NCBI GenBank assembly: GCA_030844895.1
Contig: CM061229.1
Coordinates: 106,824,975 to 106,888,974, forward strand
DNA length: 64,000 bases
From: Ambrosia x helenae
Lineage: Eukaryota; Streptophyta; Magnoliopsida; Asterales; Asteraceae
Reading direction: 5' to 3'
Each line of letters opens with the position of its first letter. The stretch's first letter is position 1. The notes under the pieces were generated by a model that had not been told where the DNA came from, did not search any database, and was given only the letters and a program-made list of their open reading frames with translations. Below, piece by piece: positions 29,951 to 41,200 of this stretch. A program made the position numbers and the translations under genes.

Positions 29951-31694
29951 AATTTAGGCGTTATAACAAGAAACCTTACTTAGTTAAGATCTTAATATAT
30001 ACTTATTATTAATAAAACATATATATATATATATATATTTAATAAATACTAAAAAAAAGAACATAAAATGAAACATTTGCTTTTGACTTTAAGTAACAAA
30101 TACACTATTTCAAAATTTTAGTCCATACATTTTTTTTATTTATGATTTTATTTATTTTTTTTCTTTTAAAGATATAATTACTACTAATTAACTTCTAACC
30201 ACCCTAATTAATTCATTAAATACCCAACCCCTTCACCCCAACTATAAATACACCACTCTTACCCATTCTAACACTTGCTCATTCCTAAATCCTCTCTAAA
30301 CCTCCCAATTCTTCAAAGAAATCTCAAGTGTGGAAGTCCACTTCTAAGTGAGTTTTCTCATAAACTCCAACTTTATTATTCTTTCTTCACTTCTTTTCTT
30401 CTTCTAACCCCTTGGGGAAACCTCTAGGACCTTGCTCTTGTTTGCTATGGCAAATGAATACGAGTGGGACACCAAAATGAGGCCTCAAAGGTGGTTCATC
30501 TTCTATTGTTTTTATGCACTAGAAGGTTAGTTGAAGTGATACCAACCAAGTTCACGAACAACTTAATGTTGGATGGACTTGTGCTATGGTTAATGGTTGA
30601 CAAAGGAAAGCCAAGGCTCTTCGAAACTAAGTCACCATACACTACTTTAACCCTATAGTTATATTATGTAAATACTAAAATATATACTTTCAACACTCTA
30701 CTAATCTAATAACTTGGAAGGTTTGTGGATACATCCCTACCTTACCAATACTTGACTCTCTTGACCATCCGAATCACCTTTATGGTGGTTTGTGTTTTGG
30801 TTAGCCTTAAAGGCACTACTTGACTCTCATGACCATCCGAATCACCTTTATGGTGATTTGTGTTTTGGTTCGCCTAAAAGGCTTGCTTGACTCTCTTGAA
30901 TCTAATAATCCAACTCTTGAACCTAAAATGCTTTCCTTTCTAATTCTAGTTATTCGGAGCTAAAATCTTCAATTCTCAAGACCCGTTTTTGGGAACTAAA
31001 TAATGCACCCTAAGGTGAGTTCATACTTGTCCCCCCTTTATCCTTTATTCTTTGGGGCTTAACATGTATCACTATCAAAACTCAAACGATTTTAAACTCT
31101 ACAATCTATTATGCTTAGTCTAAAGTCTATCATATTCTAAATTCTATCATGCGCAATCTAAAGTCTATTATATGCTTGTACGCTATGCTATGTAGAATTA
31201 TTTACTCTAACATACAAATGTTCATATAGTTGACAACCCACCTTGCATGTATAGCGCTATAGGATTGGCTATCCGCCCCCTACATGGGTCATGTTAAGCA
31301 AAATTCTCCGTGGCTAGTCGCCGTTTGTATGGTTCTCGTGCATATGACTATAAGCAAAACTTTATTATACTATGTATGTATGTATGTCAAAACTAGTATG
31401 CTCACCAATGCTTTATGTGTTGACGGATATTTTATACATGTTGCAGGAAGTATTTATTGCAGGACATTCAAGAAAACTACTTAGGATTGGACATAGAAAC
31501 TCACTCTAGTTCAAGTTATCATATTCTTGTTGTTGTATTTTTCGTTACATGAACTACTTGTATTTCTATTTTTAGACAATAAATGAAATTCTATCTTTAA
31601 ACTATATTGTCACAAAAACTAGTGTCATGAAGTCTTTGAACAATCTACCACTAAGTCTCACCTCGATGATTCCGCCATCGGTTGGGGTGTGACA
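29951..31694 (+). repeat. Element F 3' LTR (left border approximate)
   Basis: An (AT)n tract lies at 30,020-30,040 and a TATA box (CTATAAATACACC) at about 30,242-30,254. Two copies of a roughly 70-bp repeat occur at 30,750-30,898 (unit with CATCCGAATCACC and GCCTTAAAGGC), followed by the intron-like block and the LTR end GGGGTGTGACA. Confidence 0.65.
31015..31446 (+). other. Intron-like block in F LTR with donor-sequestering helix
   Basis: Donor TAAG|GTGAGT and acceptor ATGTTGCAG|GA (432 bp). GGTGAG-TT-CATACT (31,014-31,027) pairs with AGTATG-CTCACC (31,395-31,406), 6 + 6 bp with two unpaired T. GTGTTGAC follows as a possible branch point. Confidence 0.6.
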
Positions 31695-33253
31695 ATAAAC
31701 AAGTCCGAACACGAGTTACCAAGTTATTAGACATGTCACGGGGTTCCTATCATGTTCCTAGGTGTCAAACCATGTTCCGGGATGTTAAAATACACATATA
31801 ACAGCAGTACACGCGATTAGGAATCAAACATGCAATTAGGAAAGTCAACTGGTGATTAGGATGGTCAAACTAGTGATTGGGATTGTAATCACATGTGTTA
31901 CATGCGATTGGGCTCCTAATCGCCCTTAGATGCATGCAATTAGGGCCAATCACATGTTCCTCAGGCGATTAGGACACCCTATTCGCCCCCTGTAGGCTGG
32001 TTTCACCTTTTCGCGCATTTAAATCTCCAAATCAGGTCCGAAACATGTGGAAACACCCAATATCAAACCCAAAACATTTATCAACCTATTTCAAGCAAAA
32101 AACCCCCCATTTTATCATCATCCTAACAGCCCCGAATGCACACATTTCCCAAAATAGCATGTTTAGTATGTAAACATCACATTAACATGCAAAACTTACC
32201 CTAAATAGTAAATATTCAGATTTCATCACATAACGACGTTGTCCGACATTACCCTACTGTTCTAGCATCATCCTAGAGTAAACCCTATCCTCAAACAATC
32301 AACGAAACACATCATACCATCATTAATCCTTCATAATCATTCAAACGGGTCAAAACGCCTATTATCAATAATACACAACTGTGAACTTTCAAACTCATCA
32401 ATAATCATGATAACAACTTATTTATCACATAAACATATCAAATACACAAGAATCATTATGTTTTATAAATAAAAATCCTATCTTTGCATGATTACATTAC
32501 ATAGAACAAGTATGAAGGTTTGGGTTTGTTTAGAAACTGATTTTAATAGGTTTTCAAAGACACAAACATTTAGAAATCAGGTCTGGACCTTTAGGGAACA
32601 AAACAATAACTTTACAAAGCTTTAAGATGAAGAACACACCTTGGATTTTGCCTAAGGTTGATGTAAAGTCTTGAAATGGTGATTTCTAGGTCAAAAACGT
32701 GTTACAGAGGTTGGATAAGGTTTGGGATAGCTTTGGGGTGTGATAGGGTTTCACAAATTATGTTTTGCAACACAAGGGTGGTATTTATAGGCGTTTCTAG
32801 TCGTTAAACACACGTCAGGCGATTAGGATTGCAATTGCATGTTCTGACATGCGATTGGGGCTCCAATCGCCCCTAAAATCACCCAATCGCCCCCAATAAC
32901 AGGCGATTAGGCCAATCACTAGTTGCCAATCACCTGTTACCCTCTGTAATCGCCTATAGCAGCAAGTTTTAGGTTTTTGGCACGTTAAACACGTTCCCAT
33001 CCGTTCACCAATTCCCGGGAGTCGAGATTAGCGTGTGTGCGTTAAACCTGGTGATTCTACAAATCACCAATCCGTGTTTACATGGTTACAAACCGACTCT
33101 CAATGATCTCGTGGATCACTGTAACGACCCCCGATGATTCCCGGAACCATCATAACGAATCAAATGACCTAGTTAAGTATGTTTGAAACGTTTTTCGCTA
33201 AGGTAGACTTATGTGTTTTAGAAAATGTTAACCTAGGCATCTCGGGTGTCACA
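31695..33253 (-). repeat. Fragment G: partial D-family LTR
   Basis: Matches the inner and U3 part of the D LTR in the same orientation (GTTCCTATCATGTTCCTAGG, GTTCCGGGATGTTAAAATA, then the motif arrays). It ends at a true LTR border (CTCGGGTGTCACA). The first roughly 1.1 kb of the D LTR is absent, replaced by element F. Its motif arrays use GGCGATTAGG/CCTAATCGCC (31,805-31,990 and 32,815-32,960). A TATA box in minus orientation lies at about 32,783-32,790. Confidence 0.8.
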
Positions 33254-33618
33254 TAATAGTCCTTTGCATTTGCAGGTGCAAGAATAAAGAGACTACCTAT
33301 AAGAGTATGAAGTTTAGCCGCTTCAAGAAGCTTGGACTTGGCTTCGATATACTCTTTGAAGGATTGGACATTGGCTAGTAAAATATAGTGTCAGGTAAGA
33401 ACATATGGATTTATAAACTTATGTGTATTTTACCTTCAAGTATTCAAATGGATAGCAAGGGTTCAATCCATAGAGACACCCCGATATTCGAATATTTGGA
33501 GCGTGTAATTTACTAAGATGGAAATTCAATCCTCAGGACATTTCCATTTATGCATGAGTTTGAGTTTCTTTGAGAATTAAGTTGAGTTAATCATGGATAT
33601 CACTAAAATGGGGGAGGA
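33254..33618 (+). other. Element H right interior with polypurine tract
   Basis: It ends with AAAATGGGGGAGGA, a copia-type polypurine tract directly before the H 3' LTR. On the minus strand 33,254-33,375 is an open exon-like stretch beginning after a CTAG (QSFKEYIEAKSKLLEAAK, then LHTLIGSLFILAPANAKDYY). I do not recognise the protein. Confidence 0.55.
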
Positions 33619-34266
33619 TGTTGGTAATTTTAGTGTTATCAACATTAATGGTGATATTAGATTAACTTGTTGAATGGGTTGATCTCGTTAGTCATTAACC
33701 AAGTTAGGAGATGCAGGAATGCGGGCTCGGTTATCACTAATGGGATTGTGTGTGTTATTGGTTTAAGTAAGTTAAAGTATTAGTTTATTGGATTTGGGCC
33801 GAATGAGTTAATGAACTAACTAAAGTTAAGTTTATTAATGGGTTATTAATTAAATGGAATTAAAGATAGGGCCTTGTAAGCTCTTGGGTATGCATGTAGG
33901 CCTAATAGATTGGCCCAAACATAATTACTAGAACCCAATCCAGTTGCATCTTAAATGCACAAATATATTGTCAGTTGTTTTAATGATTTAACTAAAAAAA
34001 AAGATAGAAAAACAATCCTGGTTTTTCTAGAGAGATCTCTAGAAATTTGGAGGTTTTGAACACTCAAAAACCTGTTCATTTTTTATTATCGGTGCAATAA
34101 TACTCAAAGAAATTAAATCCGATTCTTGTGTATATACTACGTTTAATCCGTTCAAACATTTGATTGTACCGATCAAATAGTTTGTTCTGATAGTGATTAC
34201 ACGACTCGTAGTATAATCCAAGTGATTTTCGATTTCTTCTACGGTTTCGGTTCAATAAAACCAACA
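33619..34266 (+). repeat. Element H 3' LTR
   Basis: 648 bp, TGTTGGTAATTTTAG ... AAAACCAACA, matching 13,445-14,082. It is followed by the target duplication attaa. Confidence 0.85.
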
Positions 34267-34515
34267 ATTAAGTGGTGTAGCAGTATATTAGCAGACTTCA
34301 AGTCTCGATGTATGACTGGCGGAACTGCCTGTTTGAATTATTATAAACGAATTCTGTATGTATAATAATACGACGATAAGAAAAAGAAAGGATGGCATGA
34401 ATATGGTTGCCCCGTCGTGGAGATATCCTATCCCATGAGATATGTTGAGAGCGATTTGAAGCCTTTCGTCCCAATTCAACGTTGGTTTCGCTTCATCTAA
34501 CAAACAAACAAACAC
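34267..34515 (-). pseudogene. Receptor-like kinase fragment (start of C-lobe and catalytic loop)
   Basis: The first exon (to 34,411) reads LLDEAKPTLNWDERLQIALN and SHGIGYLHDG. An 82-bp intron follows (34,410-34,329; it starts with GC and ends AAACAG). The second exon reads AVPPVIHRDLKSANILL, which contains the catalytic HRD motif. The exon is cut by element H at 34,267 and continues at 13,439. The N-lobe with the Gly-rich loop and ATP-binding Lys is absent: upstream sequence jumps directly to a transmembrane segment of another RLK type. Confidence 0.85.
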
Positions 34516-34652
34516 CTAGCAAACCCGCAACCACCACCAACCCGCCAACGACCGATCCCACCACCCCCCCCCCCCCCCCCGTACTCACCCCTTCTCACCA
34601 CCACCACCCTTCTTTCCACAACCAGTCAGCCCACCACCCTGTGAAACCGGAG
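34516..34652 (-). pseudogene. RLK juxtamembrane and transmembrane fragment (TMK-like)
   Basis: The minus strand continues TPVSQGGGLTGCGKKGGGG, passes a poly-G tract that disturbs the frame (34,563-34,580), and then reads VGSVVGGLVVVAGLLGVCLF. The last stretch matches the transmembrane style of TMK-type LRR receptor kinases. It runs into the kinase fragment in a different frame across a GTTT repeat at about 34,500-34,512. Confidence 0.7.
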
Positions 34653-34955
34653 TAGGGATGAGCTCGGGACGGTATCGGTACCGATACCGATCCCGACAAT
34701 ACCGATACCGAAAAGTCCAAAAAACCAATACCGATACCGATTATACCGGTACGGTATCGGTATCGGTTCGGTACCGGTGTGGTATCGGTATTTTACCTTA
34801 AAATACCGATCCCATACCGATAATACCGAAACCGAAAACCTCTAAATGTGGGTACCGATACCGATACCGAACACCCTCGGTTCGGTATCGATTCGGTACG
34901 GGATCGGTATTTTTTCGGTTCGGGATCGGTTTTTGGGACCGTATGCTCATCCCTA
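34653..34955. mobile_element. hAT-type MITE (303 bp) with internal CGGTATCGGTA repeats
   Basis: Terminal inverted repeats TAGGGATGAGC ... GCTCATCCCTA flanked by a perfect 8-bp target duplication aaccggag (34,645-34,652 and 34,956-34,963). Size, duplication length and TAGGGATG terminus fit non-autonomous hAT elements. The interior is almost wholly built of short forward and inverted copies of TACCGATACCGA. Confidence 0.9.
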
Positions 34956-35240
34956 AACCGGAGTCACAATAGGACCATCCTTCCCAATATCAACATTCCC
35001 ATCAGTCTTCACCTTCATACTCTGCTTAAACTCAGGAACTTTCCCATAAAGCCGATTATTCGACAAATCAACCCCAACCAAATTCGGCAAATCCTTAAGC
35101 TCATCCGGTATCACCCCCGAAAGATTATTATTCGCCAAAACCATTACAGTAGCGTCATTGGAAGACAATTGACAGTGGATGTGAACGATTGTAAAGATGA
35201 AGAGATGAATGTGTGTAAAACAAAGGAAGGGTTCCATCAT
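34956..35240 (-). pseudogene. RLK ectodomain remnant: signal peptide fused to last LRR (TMK-like)
   Basis: Begins MMEPFLCFTHIHLFIFTIVH, a plausible signal peptide, then CQLSSNDATVM. It jumps directly to LRR sequence NNLSGVIPDELKDLPNLVGV and DLSNNRLYGKVPEF, ending GNVDIGKDGPIVTPV. The LRR-to-GNxDIGKD end resembles the Arabidopsis TMK family. Nearly all of the LRR domain is missing, so this is a deletion derivative. The MITE follows, and beyond it the frame continues. Confidence 0.8.
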
Positions 35241-35562
35241 TTTGAGAGAAGGGGGTAGGCCGGTGTTGAGGAAGATATGAGGTGTCACACCCTCAAATTC
35301 CACGTGCGGGGTTTTACCGCGAGGCGCGTGACACACCAGGATCTCAGTCAACGATCACAATAAACATACAACAAACATGCATTCATAAATATATTTAAAA
35401 CCAAAATATCATGCTTTGAGCCGTAAACCAGCAGCGGAAGCATTTCTTGTTTACAACCAAAAGACATATCATTGTTTACAAAACATTGTTTAATATTCTT
35501 CAAAATATTAGACGCTGTGCATGACTCCGTGCGCCTAGTCCATTGACTGCTACCTTAGCGAC

Positions 35563-36037
35563 CTGAGAAAACATGCCAAAAATGTCAACATATAATGCTG
35601 GTGAGTTCACAGGTTTTCTTTTATAAAAGTGTTGTCACAAGTTCACAAATATCATTCCCGTTAATACTATGTCATAAGAACGTTAGCTAGACGTTAAGTG
35701 TTTTTACTACTACGGTTGGGAACCCATTACTAAACATGAACCAAAAGATGATACCAGCCCAGATGACTGGGCTACCGATGCCTCGGTAACCCGATAGGTA
35801 GAGACAATATGCACCCGTCCAGCCCCGCCGTCGAGTGGGGTTTGTGAGGCCCAATAGATCTATCCACATTTCCCTCGTTGTGCGTTCCAGCACATTCATG
35901 GTTTCCCCCTGGGACTTTCCATAAAAGCCGTATAGTAACATAAAGTACCCATAGTATAACATGACCTTTAAATAGTTTGTACGAAGCATGTTTCTCCCCC
36001 GAAAGCAAAACAGTAAAAGTGGGGCTGTGAAACTCAC
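35563..36037 (-). other. Intron-like block in D 3' LTR with donor-sequestering helix
   Basis: Donor GAG|GTGAGT at 36,037 and acceptor TTTTCTCAG|GT at 35,563 (475 bp). GGTGAGTTTCAC (36,038-36,027) pairs with GTGAACTCACC (35,610-35,600) with one bulge. The copy in the other LTR is 44,297-43,823, where one base of the partner changes but still allows a G-U pair. Confidence 0.62.
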
Positions 36038-36490
36038 CTCGGTTTGCGTTACTTGAAAACAGTTAAGTAATTATGCTATGATAGCCCCAAATAGCGGCGA
36101 CCTATCATAAGATGTGTATAAGTATCCGGACTAATAACCCGTGGGTTAACTAGTCCCCGAATGTCCAGACCATGACCATAAACGTTTGAAAACACCTTTG
36201 ACTGTTAAACCGACCATACCAGACAAGACCCGACATCCCATTGGTGACCCGACATTCCACGTGTTAGATAAATACAAGACATCATGCAACATAGGCAATT
36301 AAACACTTAATACGCGCAATAGTTCACCTAGTCTAGCATAATGTCCGATTAACGCGTAAACAGGTCCGAGCACGTGTTACTAAGTCATTGGGTGTATCCC
36401 AGGGTTCCTATCATGTTCCTAGGCGTCAAATCATGTTCCGGGATGTTAAAATATACATACAGCAGCATTATACGCGATTAGGAATCAAAC

Positions 36491-36680
36491 TAGCATTTAG
36501 GATTGTAATCACTAGTAAAAGTAGCATTTAGGATTGTAATCACTAGTAAAAGTAGCATTTAGGAATGTAATCACTAGTAAAAGTAGCATTTAGGAATCAA
36601 ACTAGCATTTAGGATTGTAATCACTAGTAAAAGTAGCATTTAGGAATCAAACTAGCATTTAGGGTTGTAATCGTTAGTGC
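36491..36680 (-). repeat. Minisatellite in D LTR
   Basis: Five to six copies of a roughly 31-bp unit (plus-strand core TAGCATTTAGGATTGTAATC) with short variants. The same array is in the other LTR at about 44,750-44,935. The unit resembles the GCGATTAGGA motif of fragment G and probably derives from it. Confidence 0.85.
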
Positions 36681-37579
36681 TTGGGGCGAATAGGCTTGTA
36701 TTCGCCTGAACATCAGGTGATTAGGAGCCTACTCGCATGAAGCCTCATGCGAATATGATCCTACTCGCCTCTGCACATCTGTAGTGCATTTTCGCGCGCC
36801 GAACACTCCAAATCAGATCCGAAACATGTAAAAACACCCAATATCAAAACTAAACTATTAACCAACCCTTTCCAAGCAAAACCCCCCAATTTATCTCTGC
36901 TCTAACGGGCTCGGTGCGATTATTTCCAAAAATGGCAAAATACTAGGTTTCATTAACTAACCTTATATTTCCTTATATGGAAACAATCAGATTTCATCTC
37001 CTACAAGTTGCAATTCATCATCTCTATGTTATATCATCATCCTAGCATAATTTCTAACCATAAACAAGCAATGAATCATATCATAACATCCTATTCTTCA
37101 AGAATTACCCAAACGGGTCAAAATGCATACTTGCACCTAAACACCATAACAAGAGCTTAAACTCATAGATAATCATCCTAACAACACCTACACATCAGAA
37201 GTACAACAAATTCATGGAAACATTCATGTTATAATCACCAACAATCATCATATGCACAAATACTTCACATATAGCAAGTATTATGGTGTAGACTTGTTTT
37301 AGAACTCTTTTCAAAGGGTTTTAAAGACACAAACTTAGCAAAACAAGGTCTGGACTTTTGGGGAACCAAAACAATAACATTACAAAGGTGTAGGATGAAG
37401 AACACACCTTGGATTTTATCAAAGAAGGGTGTATAAGCTTGGTGATGGTGTGTTTTGAGGCAAAACAAGTTCCAGAGGTGTTTCAAGGTGTGTGGGAGGC
37501 TTAGGATCAGTTAGGGTTGCACAAATGGTGTTTGGGGAGTCAAGGGTTCTATTTATAGGTGTTTTGACCCGTGCACAGC

Positions 37580-37735
37580 CCTTTAGGCGAGTAGCAGATC
37601 AATTCAGGTGATTGGGGCTCCTACTCGCCTCTATTCAGGCGAGTAGGGCCCCTACTCGCCCCAACCTCATCCTACTCGCCTCTGGTATAGGCGATTAGGG
37701 GTTTCCCAAGCTCCTAATCGCCTCTGTGATGCTGG
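37580..37735 (-). repeat. U3 motif array in D LTR
   Basis: Repeated inverted motifs GGCGAGTAGG/CCTACTCGCC and GGCGATTAGG/CCTAATCGCC, including a nearly perfect 23-bp palindrome at about 37,638-37,660. It lies just upstream of the TATA box. A second array in the transcribed part is at 36,473-36,790. Copies in the other LTR are at about 45,845-45,990 and 44,735-45,040. Confidence 0.8.
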
Positions 37736-38102
37736 AACGGGTTTTTGGCGCGTTAAACACTATTTTAACATATATAAACACGTATTCACATACCGATAAG
37801 TCACATAATGATTTCAAACATATAATGTACGATAACTAACACGTTTACATCCGTTCACCAATTCCCGGGACTCGAGACTCGTGTGTGCGTTAAACCCGGC
37901 GATTCCACGAATCACCAATCCTTGTACACATGGTTATGGACCGACTCCCGATGACCCCGTGGATCATCGTAATGACTCCCGATGATTCCCAGAATCATCA
38001 TACCGACTCGACTGACCTCGTTAAGTACGTAATATGCATGACTCGCTAAGGTAGACTTCTAGTTTAGTCAACGTTACTAACCTGAGTTTGCCGGGTGTCA
38101 CA

Positions 38103-38229
38103 TCATCCCCCTGTTGAAAGAATTTTCGTCCCGAAAATTGCCCAAGGCCAAAAAGGAAGAGACGAAAGAGAAGAAAAATTTTCCGGTTGCCACATCATCC
38201 CCCTGTTGAAAGGAATCTCGACCCGAGAT
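38103..38229 (-). other. Element D duplicated hairpin and polypurine tract
   Basis: On the minus strand GAATCTCG-GGT-CGAGATTC precedes CAGGGGGATGATGTGGCAACC (first copy). AATTTTCG-GGA-CGAAAATT precedes CAGGGGGATGATG and the true LTR (second copy). The arrangement is the same as in E and B. Confidence 0.8.
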
Positions 38230-41200
38230 TCATTTAGCTTCAGCAGAGACATGTCTTGATTCGAACGCGCGCTTAGGAAATAAGTGGGGATACTTAGCCT
38301 TCATTTGATCTTCTCGTTCCCACGTGAACTCCGGTCCACGATTTGAGTTCCAACGGACTTTAACAATGCGGATTTTACTCCGGCGAAGGCTACGGATTTT
38401 ATTGTCAAGAATTTCAACCGGTTCCTCCACAATACGCAGACGATCATCCACCTTGATCTCTTCGAGAGGAACAACCAAAGATTCATCCGCCAAACACTTC
38501 TTCAGATTAGAGACATGGAAGACATTATGAACATTACTGAGTTCAGCTGGCAGATCAAGCCTGTATGCTACCGGTCCAATCCGTTCCAGAATTGCGAACG
38601 GTCCCACATACCGAGGATTCAATTTGCCCCGCTTCCCAAAACGTATAACGCCCTTCCACGGAGATACCTTCAACAAAACCCTGTCGCCAACCTCAAACTC
38701 TAAAGGTTTGCGACGACGGTCGGCATAGCTCTTTTGACGATCCCGAGCTGCTGCCATGCGGTTACGGATTTGTACGATCTTCTCGGAAGTCTCGTACACA
38801 AGTTCCGGGCCGGTGAGTTGACTCTCACCCACCTCGGCCCAACAAAGAGGAGACCGGCATTTCCGCCCGTAAAGAGCCTCGAACGGAGCTACCTTGATGC
38901 TAGAATGGTAACTATTGTTGTAGGAGAATTCCACCAACGGTAGATGACTCTCCCACCCCTTGCCAAAATCGATCACACATGCCCGGAGCATGTCTTCTAG
39001 TGTTTGGATTGTCCGCTCACTTTGACCGTCAGTTTACGGATGATAGGCTGTGCTCATGTCTAACTGAGTACCCAGAGCCTTATGCAAGGACTTCCAGAAG
39101 TTAGAGGCGAACCGAGAATCACGATCAGAAATAATAGAGACAGGCACCCCGTGCCGAGAGACCACTTCCTTGAGATATAACCGTGCCAGACGCTCGAGGC
39201 CATCGGTCTCTTTGATAGCGAGGAAGTGCGCAGACTTTGTCAACCTATCAACAATCACCCAGATCATGTCACAACCACTGGGCGATTTCGGGAGTTTGGT
39301 CACAAAGTCCATCGTAATCCGCTCCCATTTCCACTCGGGAATTTCAGGCTGTTGCAGAAGGCCGGATGGCTTTTGATATTCGATCTTGACCTTGGCACAG
39401 GTCAAGCACTTGCTCACGTACGAAGCCACGTCCGCCTTCATGTTCGGCCACCAATAAAGTATCTTTAGGTCTTGATACATCTTATCGGAGCCAGGGTGAA
39501 TAGAGTACCGGGACTTGTGAGCTTCATCAAGAACGAGCTCCCGCAAGCCCCCAATAAAGGGATCCAAATACGTTCAGCGAAATAATGTAGGCCATCGGAC
39601 CTGAGTTCAAGGTGGCTATCATAACCATGCATGGTTTCAGCTTTAAGGTTTTCCTCCTTCAAAGCTTCTTGCTGCGCCGAACGGATTCGATCAGGTAAGC
39701 CGGAATGGATGGTGAGCTGAAGAGCTCGAACACGACGAGGTTTAGCCATTTCCTTCCTGCTCAAGGCGTCTGGGACTACATTCGCCTTGCCAGGATGGTA
39801 TTTAATAGCGCACTCGTAATCATTAAGAAGCTCGACCCAGCGACGTTGTCTTATATTCAACACCTTTTGATCAAAGATATGCTGGAGGTTCTTGTGATCG
39901 GTGTAGATAGTGCACTTGGTACCGTACAAGTAATGCCTCCAAATCTTTAAAGCAAAGACTACAGCACCCAATTCCAGATCATGGGTGGGGTAATTTTTCT
40001 CATGAACTTTGAGCTGACGAGAAGCATAGGCGATGACCTTCTCGCGCTGCATCAGTACACAACCGAGACCCCGGATAGAAGCGTCACAATAGACCACAAA
40101 ATCGTCCGTGCCCTCAGGCAAGGACAAGATAGGAGCAGAGCAGAGTTTAGCCTTTAACATCTGGAAGGCCGACTCCTGTGAATCACCCCAGTCGAACTTC
40201 TTGTCCTTCTGGGTAAGCGAGGTGAGGGGTTGAGCGATCTTCGAAAATCCCTCGATAAAACGACGGTAGTAACCTGCAAGACCCAGGAATTGCCGCACCT
40301 CCGATGGCGTCTTTGGTGCTTCCCAGTCTTTAATGGCTTCAATCTTAGCTAGGTCAACGTGAATTCCTTTCTCATTAACTACATGACCAAGGAACTGGAC
40401 TTCACGCAACCAGAAGCTACACTTAGAAAACTTGGCGTACAACTGTTCCCGCCTCAGGAGTTCCAAAACAAGACGCAAGTGTTCCTGGTGGTCCACTTCG
40501 TTCTTGGAATAGACTAGAATATCATCAATGAAGACAATCACGAACTTATCAAGATAAGGCTTGCAAACACGGTTCATCAAATCCATAAAAATGGCGGGTG
40601 CATTGGTGAGACCAAAAGGCATGACCAAGAATTCGAAATGGCCATAGCGAGTTCGAAAGGCGGTCTTCGGAATGTCAGCTTCTTGAACCCTCAACTGATG
40701 GTACCCCGATCTCAAATCGATCTTCGAGTAGAAACTAGAACCCTGAAGTTGGTCGAATAAGTCATCGATGCGAGGAAGAGGATAACGATTCTTGATGGTA
40801 ACCTTGTTCAATTCCCGGTAGTCGATACACATTCGTAGGCTTCCGTCCTTCTTCTTGACAAACAAAATAGGGGCTCCCCACGGGGACGAACTAGGTCGAA
40901 TGAAACCCTTCTCTAACAGCTCCTGCAACTGGTTAGACAACTCCTGCATCTCGGGAGGTGCAAGACGATATGGGGCTCGGGCAATAGGGGCCGCACCTGG
41001 AGCAAGTTCAATGCCGAATTCGACCTGACAATAATGCGGAAGACCAGGTAAGTCTTCAGGAAATACATCGGGAAAATCACGGACAACAGGAATATCTTCG
41101 ATCTTCTTCTCTTCCTCCGACGAAACCGAAACAAGTGCCAGAATGGCAGAATACCCCTTCCGAAGATACTTATAGGCTTTCATACACGAAATGATACTCA

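Larger units (their letters stand above)
26351..31694 (+). mobile_element. Element F: non-autonomous gypsy relative lacking its 5' LTR
   Basis: Starts abruptly in leader-like sequence. The leader shares short patches with the leaders of A and C (CTGGAAGGGT, TAGGCYAAAGCATGT). A short Gag frame and a long noncoding stretch follow. The final LTR ends CCATCGGTTGGGGTGTGACA at 31,694, the same terminus type as A. No pol frame is present. The 5' LTR and primer site were lost at the junction with E. Confidence 0.72.
13445..34266 (+). mobile_element. Element H: Ty1/copia-like element, split by nested insertions
   Basis: LTR copies at 13,445-14,082 and 33,619-34,266 share sequence and TGTT...CCAACA ends. 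They are flanked by the same 5-bp target duplication attaa (13,440-13,444 and 34,267-34,271). The exon sequence on the two sides joins into one kinase exon, which confirms a single insertion 20.8 kb apart. Elements E, F and G lie inside. Only about 1.8 kb (left) and 0.37 kb (right) of its own interior remain, with no recognisable pol. Confidence 0.82.
35283..38102 (-). repeat. Element D 3' LTR
   Basis: Contains a minisatellite (36,491-36,680), motif arrays (36,473-36,790 and 37,580-37,735), a TATA box in minus orientation near 37,549-37,558 and an intron-like block. Confidence 0.95.

Noticed and set aside
30464..30658. A short frame in the F LTR
   Set aside because: It lies in the transcribed LTR part after the TATA box, with no similarity recognised and no conservation in other LTRs.
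34563..34580. Poly-C tract as a functional element in the RLK fragment
   Set aside because: It is most simply slippage in a Gly-codon-rich juxtamembrane segment and shifts the frame of a pseudogene.
35687..36037. A 116-codon minus-strand frame repeated at 43,947-44,297
   Set aside because: It sits in the intron-like block of both D LTRs and has no protein-like features.
36473..36790. CRISPR-like repeat array
   Set aside because: Plant nuclear DNA; units are contiguous imperfect minisatellite copies without unique spacers, and both LTRs carry the same array.
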